A stretch of 64,000 nt of DNA, from NCBI GenBank assembly GCA_907164885.2, contig OU015490.1, positions 211,103,943 through 211,167,942 on the forward strand, written 5' to 3'. Every line of letters begins with the position of its first letter. Position 1 is the first letter of the stretch. Shown in pieces: positions 13,277-29,296 of the stretch. Origin of the DNA: Dolomedes plantarius (taxonomy: Eukaryota > Arthropoda > Arachnida > Araneae > Dolomedidae). The translations under genes and the position numbers were made by a program. The notes beneath the pieces were generated by a model. It saw only the letters and a program-made list of their open reading frames with translations, searched no databases and was not told the DNA's origin.

Positions 13277-13295
13277 AGCCGACAGGATAGTTACT
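13277..13295 (+). promoter_or_regulatory. Candidate primer-binding site
   Basis: Directly after the LTR the sequence reads agccgacaggatagttac. The core agccgacaggat resembles the complement of a tRNA-Ser-type 3' end, as used by some insect gypsy elements, but lacks the usual leading TGG. The gypsy element at 31,585 has a near-identical core (agccggcaggat) in the same place. Confidence 0.4.
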
Positions 13296-14639
13296 TTGCG
13301 AAGGAAACCTAATGGATTTTAATAAGAAGAAATCCAAATTGATTAAATGAACTTATATGCATTTTTAAGGCAATAGAAGACAAGAAGGACAAACATGGCG
13401 GACGAGCCCTGCTTTCCAATTCCCCACACCGAACCGAGGAGGGTGTCATATTGCACCCACGTTACGAAGGAAGACAGTGCTGTAATAGCTCACTGGTGTT
13501 GCAGTTTAAAGACAGTTTCGTTATCATTCGTATACAAGATGGAAGGAGTTCGGTGATAATCAGAGGTCGTTGACACCAGCTTCGGACAAACTAAGTAAGG
13601 GGAGAAAGTGAACTTTCTCTGCAGCCTAAGACTAGAAGGGCTGACCAGAGATCGGGACTAAACCCATTTGAGAGTGGCAATGTTTCTCCGATATTCAGAA
13701 GAAAAGTATTCGTGTCAGGAAGCTGTACAGTGTTATGTGGTGAGTCCTCGAGATGCATTTTACCTGGACAGAAGGTGGTAGAACAAGAGAGTAATGAATG
13801 GGCACAGGCATTTATTAGTGATTAGACAGACCCTGCCGACTTCACAGATCCAATTAGATTGTGTAAAAATGAAATATAGATCAGTGTGATTATGTGTGCA
13901 CGCCAAGTATTATTTATGACGGGCAGTGCGATTGTCAAAGGTTCTGATTAGCCTTTGATGTGGCCCTAAGTGTCATCTAGCGGAGAAGTGTTATTTTAGT
14001 GTTTTGTGTGTGCATTTGTGATCACGTTGAGTGATGTGCTCATCTCATAGATTCTTGATGCAAAACTTTAGTGAAATGCATAGTAACCAACTATGGTGTT
14101 TAGAGAATCCGGAACATAGTGATTATAACTGACAATTCATAAAAACAATGTTACCGCTAACAGTGCAACAAACGTAAGGTAAGATTGTTATTGATAAAAT
14201 TATCAGTGTATAAACTACTATAGGTTTTCTAGCTAGAACTATTAAGGTGTATGTTATACAGTAGATACCCAGTTGAGTCATATATTATTATCTTTACATA
14301 TGAAGCTATTTAACCTGAACATTAAATTAAGTGATTGTAGTATCATCTTTACGTCTATTGGATTCCGTTAGCAGTATGTTTTATTATTATTATTAACTTA
14401 AATTTGTGAGTAAGTGTTGATTTACTATTTTTCATGCTTATGGGTAGTATATGTTTAGTGTGTTTGTATATAATTGTTTAAGTGACATTTTATTAATTTC
14501 AATTTGTGAGTAGAGGTTAATTCAATACTTTTAATATGTGTAATTAGTAATTGAGTAGTGTATTGGTATATAATTGTTTAATTGGTATTTTGTTAATTTG
14601 AATTAGGAGTAACGTGTATTGATATCTAGGTAGAGTAAA
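13277..14639 (+). other. 5' interior of the LTR element
   Basis: A long leader-like region. A short ORF at 13,395-13,556 (starts MADEPCFPIP, 53 residues) is the only one near the expected gag position. It has no recognisable gag features and may be chance. The rest, including 13,560-14,640, has no convincing coding frame. Confidence 0.4.
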
Positions 14640-14963
14640 ATGATAAATGAATATTCTGATGATAATAACTGTGCTAAATTATATTATGGTCGTATTCAAA
14701 ATAATTGTGATGATATAATGCTAACGAATGGCAATGGAGAACATGAGCATCCAAAAACGTCTATGCAAATCAGGAATACACTTGATTTGACTGAAGACTA
14801 TAAGACTCAGAATGCCATTCAGGATAAATTACCTGAATTTGCTAACATGAGTCTATCGTCGGAGCTCATTCCTCTATTGTCATCGTTTATTGGTATATTT
14901 GCTAAAAGTAAATACGATATTGGGAGAGTAAATATGGAGTCTGCTATAATTATTACAACATAA
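14640..14963 (+). pseudogene. Remnant of gypsy pol, protease-RT linker
   Basis: A 107-codon ORF whose last third (IFAKSKYDIGRVNMESA) matches the spacer just before the RT domain of Ty3/gypsy Pol. The equivalent in the element at 31,585 is VFAKNKFDVGEIKLES (33,484-33,531). After the TAA at 14,961-14,963 the same frame continues ELRVALRPYRACKE to about 15,007, matching the conserved RPYR that enters the RT domain. Homology then stops. The N-terminal two thirds are unrecognised. It may be a decayed leftover or a short protein retained by the non-autonomous element. Confidence 0.7.
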
Positions 14964-15009
14964 GAATTACGTGTAGCATTGAGGCCTTATAGAGCGTGCA
15001 AGGAGTAAC

Positions 15010-16435
15010 AGTTGAACCCTGACCCCCCAACAGAAGTAGGTCAAACGGCGAGTAGTGTTTTAGAGGGGGAGGTGAAAGAGCGAGTCCCCGATTCCTTTGA
15101 GTGTGTAAAAAGAGACGAATAATGATTATATCTTAACCAAACTAGCTGAAGTTGTCAGAATTATTTTATTATTTTTAAATTATGGATTTAAGGAAAAAAT
15201 GGAAGGAGGAAATTTGTACCTTTCAGTAGAATCTTAAATTCATTTAAATAGGACAGGCTTATTCAAACACAAGCTATCATGAGAAATTAGTACTCTGATT
15301 AGCAGATGTCATCATAAGTCAGAACACCACAGCTAGGTTTGAAGGATAAGGTAATGCAGAAATTGAGCTTGAGAGAGATGAATACTGGAAGGGTAAAAGG
15401 ATTAATTTTCGCTCAATGTAGAGATCTAAAAGAGTATAGGAAAGAGATCTTGAGATTAAGGAAAATAGAAGTTATTCCCCTGTATTAAAGAATATAGTGA
15501 ATTAAAAAACATGAGAGAATTTAAGTGGAATGAATGAGATGAATAATCTAATAATTGTGAAAAGCATTGTGTTCATATGATATATTTGTGTCTTAGTAAG
15601 GATTTTATTATATTACATCACCTGTTATTTCTTTTTCATTATTACGCACTATTATCATATTATCTATTTTATGATCATACTGGCATTATTGTGAATGTAT
15701 AAATAGTAATTATTATCCGAGTAAACCAGTGCTCTAGAAGTGTAAATAGTATTGAGTTATATTTTTCTGAATTGAACTAATTTAGTGCGTGATTGTCAAT
15801 ATGTTTTCCTATTTAATTAATGTTGAGTTACGTTTACCTGAATTGAAGTATTTAATGTATGATTTCTGTGTATTGATTTAGCATTGATTTACAAGTATCA
15901 GAATTGAATTGTTTTTGTGTGTGATTTCATGTAGATTACTATTGAATTAGAACTGATTTTCGGTATAATGTATCTGCATGGAGATTCAATTAAGCCATAT
16001 CCATTACCATGTCTATGTTATTCTTTTCATGGCTATACTAGTATATTATCCTATTACTTATTTTACTATCCCACTAATATTGTTATAATTATGTACTTTT
16101 AATTACTATTAGACTATTGTTGTAATTGTGCACCTATTAATTTGAGGACAAGTAATTGTATTGTTATGGTATTGAACACGATGACTGGAGATGGAGGAAT
16201 TTAGATAGGTGGAGAACTTCCCCAGATACGGAAATATTTATAATTCCAGCTAACGTATGTCGATATAAAGAGCTTGATACTGCAGATCAAGAGTTTTATA
16301 TCGATTATGACTTAACTTAAAAATTGAAGTAGTAAAACTTATAATGTTGATCTTGCAGAGTGAATTAGGTGAGGTCCCAACATACTCACACTCAGGTGTC
16401 TCTCACCCTATGCAGGCATAGGATGATAGCCTCTT
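15010..16435 (+). other. 3' interior of the LTR element
   Basis: No RT, RNase H, integrase or envelope reading frame. A polar patch near 15,010-15,120 is G/A-rich. From 15,600 it is AT-rich with loosely repeated gaattga..gtgtgattt phrases. It presumably replaces the deleted pol. Confidence 0.5.
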
Positions 16436-16446
16436 GGGAGGGGGGA
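16436..16446 (+). promoter_or_regulatory. Polypurine tract
   Basis: gggaggggggа-type purine run immediately before the 3' LTR TGTGACA, the expected primer for plus-strand DNA synthesis. Confidence 0.85.
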
Positions 16447-20165
<3,719 letters not shown>

Positions 20166-21116
20166 CAATTTGTCGTCCTGAGGGCAATTTTATGATTTTT
20201 ATTGTAACCCTAGTTCAAGCTGCAGAGTATTCTTTAAGTTGATTTTTCTCAAATGCTGCTTTTTTTAGTTGTGTCAGTTTTCTTGTCTGGATGATATATA
20301 TGTGTATGTGCAATTATTTATTTATTTATTTATTTATTGAAGAATTTCGAGTGATCTCATTGATATTTTCAATTATGTCGTACTAGTAGAAACGATTTTT
20401 AAAATTCAGTATTTAAATCAAAGTTTAATAATTTTCTTGTGAAATTAAATATAAATATTTTGGTTAAATTTCCTTTATATTAAGTTTTTATAATACTATA
20501 ACATGTAAGTATAAATATTTAAACAAGTTTGTAAAATAATAATTAAAATTTTTAAAGTTAAAAGTTATGCTAAATTGAGAGTTTGCTTGATAAATATACG
20601 TTTATAGTGAAAATATGAGATGCCAATCATTTTAGAATTTAAAACATTCATATTTTTATAAAAAAATGAAAATATTCCTCTTCCCGAATTGACTGCAGTT
20701 AGTTGCTTTCTGAGTCTTAATAGATACTTCATCCAACATAACTGAAATAAATTCAGTGACAAGTATAAAAATATCAATTATGTCAGGAACTACGACTTTC
20801 ATTTTGAGACGAGATTATTCTTTCAGATTTAATGTTAGTCATTTTAGTAAGCTGTGCATTCTCTAAACCTTCTCCTTTGTAAAATATGGGACACAAGTCT
20901 TCGAGATAGCGTGTTAAGAAGTTAATGTTGCATAGTGGGATGAATTTGTCTGCCATGTACAACTTTATTCCCTCATTTTACGAACCACTAAACAAGATGT
21001 CTTGCGGCTCTCTCTTATTTAAAGTCTGGACTTGTTGGAGGAAGATATCACACTCTAGATTTTATTTTATGGCTCTTGGTCAGGGAAATGTTTCCAACAA
21101 GAAGTTTCATTGCACG
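20166..21116. other. AT-rich non-coding stretch
   Basis: Contains a (TTTA)n tract at 20,311-20,338. No gene seen. The 70-codon minus ORF at 20,565-20,777 has no recognisable motif. Confidence 0.4.
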
Positions 21117-23215
21117 TATTTCGCAACGTAAAGTAAAACTCGTATGTTTTCGTATCGTTGTTACACTGTGTTTAGTTACAAAATATAAATTACTAATAAG
21201 CTTTTAAATGAGGAAATTTTATTTGTGTTATTTAGTTAGGACTACATGTATTTCTTGACTTAAAGTTTAAACGTATGTTTTCTTACTATTGATACACTGT
21301 GTTTAGAAACAAACTCTAAATATTTTATAAACTTTTAATTGAGGAAATTTTATTTTTGTTATTTAGTTGATAATACGTGTATTTCTGTACATAAAGTAAA
21401 AACATATAGTGAATTTTTTCATACTATTGATACACTGTGTGTACTAACAAACACTAAACAGTTCATAAACTTTTAATTGAAGAAAATTTATTTGTGTTAT
21501 TTAATTGAGAATACGTGTATTTCTATACATAAAGTAAAAAACGTATGTTTTCATACTATTGATACACTGTGTGTACTAACTAACTCTAAATATTTAATAA
21601 TCTTTTAACTGAGGAAATTTTATATGTGTTATTTAATTAAGAATACATTTTTTTCTATACAAAAGTAAAAACGTATGTTTCCATATTATTGATACACTGC
21701 GTTTAGTAACAATCTCTAAATATTTAATAAACTTTTAATGAAGGTAATTTTATTTGTGTTATTCAGTTGATAATACGTGTATTTCTATGCATAAATAAAA
21801 ACCATAAAGTAAATGTTTCCATACTATTGATACACTGTGTGTAGTAACAAACACTAAATATTTAATAAACTTTTAATTGAAGAAATTTTATTTGTGTTAT
21901 TTAGATGAAAATACGTGTATTTCTATACATAAAATAAAAACGTATGTTTTCATTCTATTGATACACTGTGTTTAGTAACCAACGCTAAATATTTAATAAA
22001 CTTTTAATTGAGGAATTTTATTTGGGTTATTTAGTTGATAATACGTGTAGTTCTATATATAAAGTAAAAACGTATGTTTTCATACTATTGATACACTGCA
22101 TTTAGTAACAAACTCTAAATATTTTACAGACTTTTAATGGAGGAAATTTTATTTGTGCTATTTAGCCGACTACTTTTATTTCTCAACGTAAATTAAAAGA
22201 CTAGATATGCATATTATTTATACACTGTGCTTAGCAGCAAACTCTAAATAAATAATAAACTTTTATTTAGGTTAACTTTAAGTATTATTTGTTAAGTATT
22301 ATTTGTAAGATTACGTGTTTTTCCCAGCGTAAAGTAAAATACGTATGTTTTCATTTTATTGATATATTGTGTTTAGTAAGAAACTCTAAATAATTAATAA
22401 ACTATTTTAATTAAGGATGCATTCTTTGTGTTATTTAGTTAAGACTGCACTTATATCTCAACGTAAAGTAAAACACATATGTTTTTATATTATCAAAACT
22501 CTGTGTTTAGTAACAAAATCTAAAGAATTAATTTGCTTTAAATTGAGAAAATTTTATTTATGTTACTTAGAAAGACTGCATGTATCGCCCAACGCAAAGT
22601 AAAGTTCGTATCATTCATAAGCTGTGATTAGTTGCAAACTATTAATGATTAATAAACTTTAAATTCAAGAATTTTTTTGTGTTATTTAGTTAAAAATAAA
22701 TTTATTTCTCAAAGTAAAGTAGACGTATGTTTTCCTATTATTGATATTTAGTGCATTGTAACAAAATGTATATAATGAATGAGCTACAAATTGCGAAAAT
22801 TTTATCTATGTAATTTATTTACGTTTAAATTTATTTTTCAACGTAAAGTAAAACATGTATGATTTCTAATCATTGATACACGGTGTTTAGTAGCAAACTG
22901 TAAATGATCAATAACTTTTAATTTGGAAATTTTATTGTTGTTAATTAGTTACAACTACATTTGTTTCTTAAAGTAAAGTGAAACAGGCAAATTTTTGATA
23001 CTCTTTGTTTAGTTACAAAATCAAAATTATTAATGTGATGTGAATTGAGAAATTTTATTAATGTTATTTAGAAAAGACTGCACGTATTTCTCAGCGTAAA
23101 GTAAAACACGTATGTTTTCCTATTGTTGATACGCTTCATTTTTTGACAAAGTCTAAATATTATGAAAACATTTAATTAAGTAAATTTTATTGGTGTTACC
23201 TACTTAAAACCGTGT
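21117..23215. repeat. Tandem array of about 131-bp units, about 16 copies
   Basis: The landmark ttgatacactgtgttta or a variant recurs near 21,158, 21,291, 21,429, 21,561, 21,691, 21,829, 21,960, 22,090, 22,219, 22,361, 22,493, 22,615, 22,742, 22,874, 22,997 and 23,128. Spacing is about 122-142 bp, mostly 130-132. Each unit reads roughly gtaaa.cgtatgttttc, tattgatacactg, aactctaaatatttaataaac, then ttttatttgtgttatttag. The first half is better conserved than the last third. No coding function. Confidence 0.9.
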
Positions 23216-24052
23216 AATAATATTTATCAAACTTTTTTTTAAAATAAGACGTTGCCTAACTGTAAACACTGCTAATTTTGAGTAAAATAATTTTGTTTCA
23301 AAATATCTGCAATAAAAGTGTGTTTAAAAGTGTAGTGTTTAAGTTTTCTTTAATTTCAAAAATTACTATATTTTTTCTTTTAGATTTATAGAAATATTAA
23401 CTTCTATATAATTTCAGACTTATAAAGAACATAACATCAGTCAGCATCTTTCATGTAAAAAATTTTATTATTTCCACTTTAATCAAGCTTTATATGATTA
23501 AAATTATCCAATTAATTTACTTGTTATGCCGAGGTTTTTGGTGATTAATTAATGCTTAGATAAACACTTAAAATGTTGTTACATTGCACTTAAAATTGAA
23601 AATATTACGATTGGCTTTAAACAAAAAAAATAAGCCTCTAGAGAGGAAAAAAGCTTTAAAAAAACATTTTCTGAAATTTGTTGATGGTTAAAAACTTTTA
23701 TCTGAAAGAAATGTAATTAATAGCGTTAATTAAACTTTTTTCGCAGATTATATAAATGGATATTATAAAACTTTTTAAATTAAAATAATCACTTTCTCCG
23801 ATAGAGGGCAATATTAAAAACCGAGTTTTTTTTTTTTATTCTAGATTTTTTGAAGTCACGAGAGAACTGAGGCCAATCGCAAGACGCTACTTTACTAGAT
23901 TATAGATATTTAAAAGTCGGTCGATTTTTTAAGTAACTCGATTGGAAATTACTCGATTTTTCCTGTCACTGTGTAATAAGGTGGTTACACGTAACATGCC
24001 ACATTTCAAGCCGTGCATGAGCAAAAGGCAAAACGTTTGTAGTTATATGCAT
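23216..24052. other. AT-rich non-coding stretch
   Basis: Nothing recognised. A short GC-richer phrase near 23,860-23,890 has no partner. Confidence 0.4.
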
Positions 24053-24856
24053 AAACTAGCTGAAAACCCGCACTTCGCTACGGAGTACATTCAAAGTAAA
24101 AACATCGGTGAATGTATGCAATTAATGCCAATATATATATAATAAATACGACGATCAATGTATATAATTGATGTAAAATATATATATATTTATAAAAAAA
24201 TCGTAAGGGATATTTTTATAGACAAAATAATGTAGAAGAAGATATTCAAATTAAATCTAATATAAAGAATACTAAAGAATATAGTACAGTTAATATAGTA
24301 CAGTTTCTAGAACATTTCTTTTACTGTATTTTAATATTTTTTTGGATAATGTCCAATCGTCTGCCGCATTAGCAAGAAAAAAAATTATTTTTTGTCTATT
24401 TAGTTTTTATGCACGTGACGATAAATTTATTTAAAGTACCAGAAAAAGAAGTCACGTGATCAGCATTTAATAAATTAAATTCTAAAAATTAATCTTTAAA
24501 AATTCACCAAAAATCAGGAAATGAACGTAAAGATTCGAAAAAGATTTCATTTTAAAGGAATTTTTATGATCTTTCTCGTGATATAAATTTTATAACCCTC
24601 AAATTATTATTTTAAATGCAAACTTAAAAAAAGTAAAAAAAACAGCTTAAAAATTTAATTTAAAAAAATCTAAGAAGAATTTTTCAAAAATCTCTCTTAG
24701 TGCACCCCTACACTATAAGAAGAATCGCCATGCAAAATTTCAGCCCTTTAGGTCCAGCGGTTTGGTCTGTGCGTTGTATGTCAGTCAGTCAGTGAATGAA
24801 TGAATGAATGAATGAATGAATGAGTCAGTTACGGAACTGTTTTATATATATAGATT
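24053..24856. repeat. Dispersed repeat A, copy 1
   Basis: Starts aaactagctgaaaacccgca and ends in tttatatatatagattac. It is clearly homologous along its length to 39,202-39,960. Shared blocks include cttcgctacggagtacattc, aatgtccaatcgtctgc, cacgtgatcagcatttaa, gtgcacccctacactataag and ggtccagcggtttggtctgt. Near the 3' end this copy carries gtcagtcagtcag followed by a (TGAA)n run that the other lacks. I cannot assign the class. The layout, with a GC-rich start, AT-rich body and ATATAGAT end, suggests a non-autonomous mobile element. Confidence 0.85.
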
Positions 24857-24861
24857 ACTTA

Positions 24862-25013
24862 GGGCTTCCTCACATAGTAGACCATAAGCGTAAGCGTTAT
24901 ATTTTAACCAATCATATAGGTGAGCGTAGTGACATCATCCGTTGACTCACCTATCATCATTCGTGAACACTCCGTTGAACGCTTACGCTAACGAACTGCT
25001 ATGCGGGCAGGCC
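24862..25013. mobile_element. Harbinger-like MITE, 152 bp
   Basis: Imperfect inverted ends: gggcttcctcacatagtag on the left and ctgctatgcgggcaggcc on the right, then inner arms with gcgtaagcgtt and aacgcttacgct. Each end is flanked by TTA (24,859-24,861 and 25,014-25,016), the 3-bp target duplication of PIF/Harbinger elements. It has no coding capacity and inserted directly beside dispersed repeat A. Confidence 0.75.
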
Positions 25014-25102
25014 TTAATTCTCATATAGAATTAATTATTGAAGGTGCACATGTAAAACGCATGACATTAATTTTCTGCCATTTTCTTCGCGGGGTAGCTT
25101 AA

Positions 25103-26537
25103 CCTATTTAAGACTGGCGTTGCAAAAACGCAGCATTAATTTCTGTACATTTTAATGGCATGTTCTAAGTTTTGTACGTCTGAAGTAACATTTTTACTTT
25201 ATTCTGTATACTTTAATTGTTCATAATATATTCTTTGTTTCCACATTCGCCCGCTTTTAACACTTGCAAAAAATTGTTTTTCCTGGTCTTTTGAAAGGGA
25301 AAAAATGTCTACTTTCAAATAATAACTGTAGATGGCAGCACATGTTAAATGTCCGATTTGATGCTTTTCCGGATTTACTAGAAACCAAAAAACAAAATGG
25401 CTTCAACAGGTAAGGCATAATTTTTGATTTTATAATTCTCAATTCGTAATTTAAAAATGTTGCGAAAACGCAACACCAGTCCAATGTGTATTATTTAAGA
25501 TTTTGATATGCTGCCCAGATTTTCTGCAGTAAATTGGTATTGTGTTCATTTCAGATAAGTTTGTTTCTAGAAAAAAGCAATTTTTGACTTTGGAAGAAGC
25601 ACTGGAGTATTTGACATGGAGCACATGAGCTAGATGATGATGATATTTCGAAATCATCATCAACAGAAGATAATGATGAACTAAAATTCGTCATTATCCC
25701 TCCAGATCAGGATGATTTGACGGATGCAGAAGTTACTGATGATGATATTTTATGTGAAAATGTAGAATCACCGAAATACATTGCAAGTGAAATTGAATTT
25801 TTTTCTAATAAATGTAAAAGTGAGCAATATAGTAAGATAAAAGAGCATATTGTATGAGAAAAATGCACTCCTACATTCAGTAGGAAACCTTTTGACTTAC
25901 ATTGTGTCGAATTTAAACAAATACGTTTCAAATAAATTAATGAGTCACAAACTTGCAGATTTATTTTAAAAGTGCTTTATTGAAGATATGTTAAAACATA
26001 TTATCGACGAGTCTATAATTTCATTGACGTTGCAAAGTCTAATTTATGGAGACTCTACTTTCATGTAATGAATTCTAAAACAAGTTTATTAGAGTTTCAG
26101 AGATCTATCGCTATATCTTTGCTGAAAACGCCTGGAGATGTGCAGATGAATTCTGTTTTAACTGAAACTTCAGTTATTGGAAGACAATCTTGAATTCAAA
26201 ATCTAATTCTCTACGAAACTTGGAAAGACCGTATGGGCCATATTATTACTAAAAAATGTGAAAATAAACGGAAAAGATGTAAACACTGCAAAAGACAAAC
26301 AATTACTGTATGTAATAAGTGTAATGTACCTCTTCACGGTAAATGTTTCAAAGACATTCAAATTTTTATTTATTTATTTATTGGACTGATGTTGAGAAAA
26401 CGCAACATTCTGTAACTCTCGTAAAAATAAATTTAATTTCATGGAGACAACTTAATTGTGTAATTAATGTTCTAAGAAGTGTGAAAAACTCTTTGGTGCA
26501 TTTCCAATAAAGGGAACACGGAGCGGTATTAAATGGG
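25103..26537 (+). mobile_element. piggyBac deletion derivative
   Basis: Flanked exactly by TTAA on both sides (25,099-25,102 and 26,538-26,541), the diagnostic piggyBac target. The ends are imperfect inverted repeats: cctatttaagactggcg on the left and, read inward from the right, cccatttaataccgc. At 1,435 bp it is shorter than a typical autonomous element, because the central catalytic part of the transposase is deleted. Confidence 0.9.
25397..26415 (+). pseudogene. piggyBac transposase pseudogene with intron
   Basis: Exon 1 starts at ATG 25,397 and ends at a GTAAG donor (25,410). A TTTCAG acceptor at 25,549-25,554 leads into exon 2, which reads on as KFVSRKKQFLTLEEALEYLT. Next comes an acidic segment (IPPDQDDLTDAEVTDDDIL) typical of piggyBac N-termini, then a fragment like DLF..CFIEDMLKHIIDESI. 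It jumps to the C-terminal NSKTSLLEFQRSIAISLLK and a Cys/His cross-brace finger (CKHCKRQTITVCNKCNVPLH, 26,284-26,334). The DDD catalytic block between these parts is missing, and several stops interrupt the frame. Inactive. Confidence 0.85.
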
Positions 26538-26541
26538 TTAA

Positions 26542-28469
26542 GCGACGTTGCTTGAAAATTCCTTATACAAGTACATAACACAGCACTATGTGTTAAATGC
26601 GTCGAATGCATTTTCTGCCTTTCGATATCCACGGGGTTGCGTCATTGACGTCCCATGAAACGGCCTAATCCAACGAAACGCAAATACGTAGGAAATGAGT
26701 TATTCATTCTTTACAGAAGAAAAAAATTATGTAGCTAAAATACGAGTGCATTGGAATTTACTTTCATAGAAAATGTCAGTGTATCATCTTCCCATTTACC
26801 TCTAGTTTACCTTTTGATGTTAATACTGTTTTCGACATACCTCGGGTAACTTTAAGAAATTGTGCTTTCAAGTATGTTCAGGAATGAATTTATTTTCTCC
26901 TTTAATTCTATTTTTGTACAGCCACTCAAACGTTTCGTTGAAACATCACGTGATCACCAACTGTAGGGGGAGACTTCAATCGCAAGTAAATTGTTGAGGG
27001 AAAATGTAGATCCTTCTAGAATCACGGTCAACAACTGCATTAAATTGAGCTTTTAAAGGTGACTACGTTGGTTCTAAACGAAGACGAGAAAATTGAAATT
27101 TTGCTGGGCAGATTAAGAATGTGATAAGGTAAGAAGATAAAATGTAAATTTTTCTTGGTTAGAGATTTTCGTATTTCGTCTTTAGAAAATAAATCTGTAG
27201 AAGAATTGATTACTTAACATAGAATTTGTTTGGAAATTGATGGATTTCTGAAAGCTCTAGCCTACAGATGTGCTATATATCTTCTTGCAATGAGTTTATT
27301 GTAGAGTAAATAATTTTTTAATTTATGATGTTTCTAGCAAAATATTTGTACGACTGAAAGTATTAAAGATACGATTTTGAATAGCATAAACACCATATAT
27401 ACACCTTGTTTTTACATAGCATGCTACAGAAAAAAACAATGTAAATTTCATCATATTTGTAAAAAAAAGTAATCAGCAAAAATATAAAAGAATTCATAAT
27501 CGTGTAAACCCATACTTTCTATTTCTAAAATGTAAGTAAAATCAGGATTTGATTGAGCGTAACACTAGTTTAAAAATTTTGTAGGAACAATATATTTTGT
27601 TCAAAAATATAAGTTCAAATAATATAGATTAACTTTAGTTGTATTCATGATAAGTATAATTTCATGTATCAGTGCCATTCCGGAAATTCTACATGGTATA
27701 GAATTAATATCTCGAAAGATTTAATAAGGAAAATATAAGGCTTATATGCATTTATACAGTCCAAAGGTTTTAAAGAAAAATAATATTTCCAAGGGTTTTG
27801 CCAATGAATAAAATCATATAACTCATAACATATAAAGTTAAATCATATAATTATATAATATAAAGAAACGGGATGTGTTTTAATTACCATTAATTCCATT
27901 GCACGAAGAAATGCTATTACACAAACACATTTTAATGGATATGTTAACTGCATCCAAATATAATTGCACAAATTCCTGATTGGAATTTTTATATTTTATT
28001 ATAAATTTATACTCAAAAAATATCCTCAGGAATAATTACTTTAAGAAAACGTCTTTAATGAATTTATTATCATACTATTTTTTTCAACGCTGAAAGCAAT
28101 CGTCCTGATTATGAGTACCCACAGATCTAAATGCATTTTCACAGAGTGTTAGGATATTTGATTAGGATATTATACCCAGTGTAATTAATATTTATTAATT
28201 TCCGTTGCTCAGTGATTTAGGCGGTGCATCTTACTTCATAATACATCCAAACGAATTAAAACAAAGATATGCCAAGTAATTAAATGATGTTCTGGCCATC
28301 TGGTGTTTCGCATTAGCCTAAGCGTAGTCGTTTCAAGGCATTTGATGATATTGGAAATATTTATATAATTGAGAATTAAGGTACTAAATGTTTATATACC
28401 GGCTCCAACGTCTCAGATATAACATATTTCTTGTGTTTAAAATATGAAAACTGTTACTTCTTTTATTTC
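26542..28469. other. AT-rich non-coding stretch
   Basis: About 1.9 kb in which I see no coding region or repeat terminus. Confidence 0.4.
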
Positions 28470-28487
28470 ATATATATATATATATAT
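28470..28487. repeat. (TA)n microsatellite, short
   Basis: Nine TA units touching the left end of the foldback element. Confidence 0.9.
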
Positions 28488-29296
28488 CGTTTATCTAAAG
28501 TTTGCAAATACTATAGCCATATGCATGGCGCAGCCTAGCAGCTAACACAAAAAGAACAAAAACACAGGTGCATTAGCACTCAAAGATAGAAATATAGAAA
28601 TATAGGTGAATGAACACCCCAAAAGACAAAAAAACAAGCAATTAGACTGTAAAAAGCCAAAAATATCAAGAAAATACACGTGCGGTCGTTCCATCCAGTA
28701 CACGTGCGGTCGTGTACTGGCTTACGCATATAAGGTATAGACGGATATGTTCATCGTTTCTAAATCGTCTGTTCTTTTGTACGAGCTCTGATGCCTGGAT
28801 ATGAAGAATTCTATTTTAATGCAGTTTATTCTGGTATGACTTTTTCGTTTATTTGCAGGGCTAGAAGTGGTCCCGCGGGGTGGTGCTCAAATTTCTTTTA
28901 TAAACGGTTATTTTGTAGCACCTACCTACGACCGTCGTGTCATAATAATTTCTTTTAGTTTTTTTGTCTTCTAATTTAGCCATATTAATTATAAAAGTTT
29001 TCGAATATGACACCATGGCGAAACCACTTGTGTTTGATTATGTTTCTTTGCTTTACCCACGGCTGATGAGCCAAGCAAAGACTGATGATTTTCTTGATAT
29101 TTTTGGCTTTTTACAGTCTAATTGCTTGTTTTTTTTACTTTTGGGGGTGTTCATTCACCTATATTTCTATATTTCTATCTTTGAGTGCTAATGCACCTGT
29201 GTTTTTGTTCTTTTTGTGTTAGCTGCTTCTCTTAAATATAATCGTTCCTGCTAGGCTGCGCCTATGGCTATAGTATTTGCAAACTTTAGATAAACG
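28488..29296. mobile_element. Foldback element with arms near 190-210 bp
   Basis: The left arm (28,488 to about 28,674) starts cgtttatctaaagtttgcaa. The right arm (about 29,088-29,296) is its reverse complement, ending ttgcaaactttagataaacg. Matching runs the length of the arms, through cacaggtgcattagcactca and tagactgtaaaaagccaaa. The right arm has about 22 extra bases (29,226-29,248). The loop holds a small inverted repeat, ccagtacacg..cgtgtactgg (28,696-28,721). AT sequence flanks both ends, so the target duplication is uncertain. No transposase is encoded, and ORFs inside are incidental. Confidence 0.85.
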
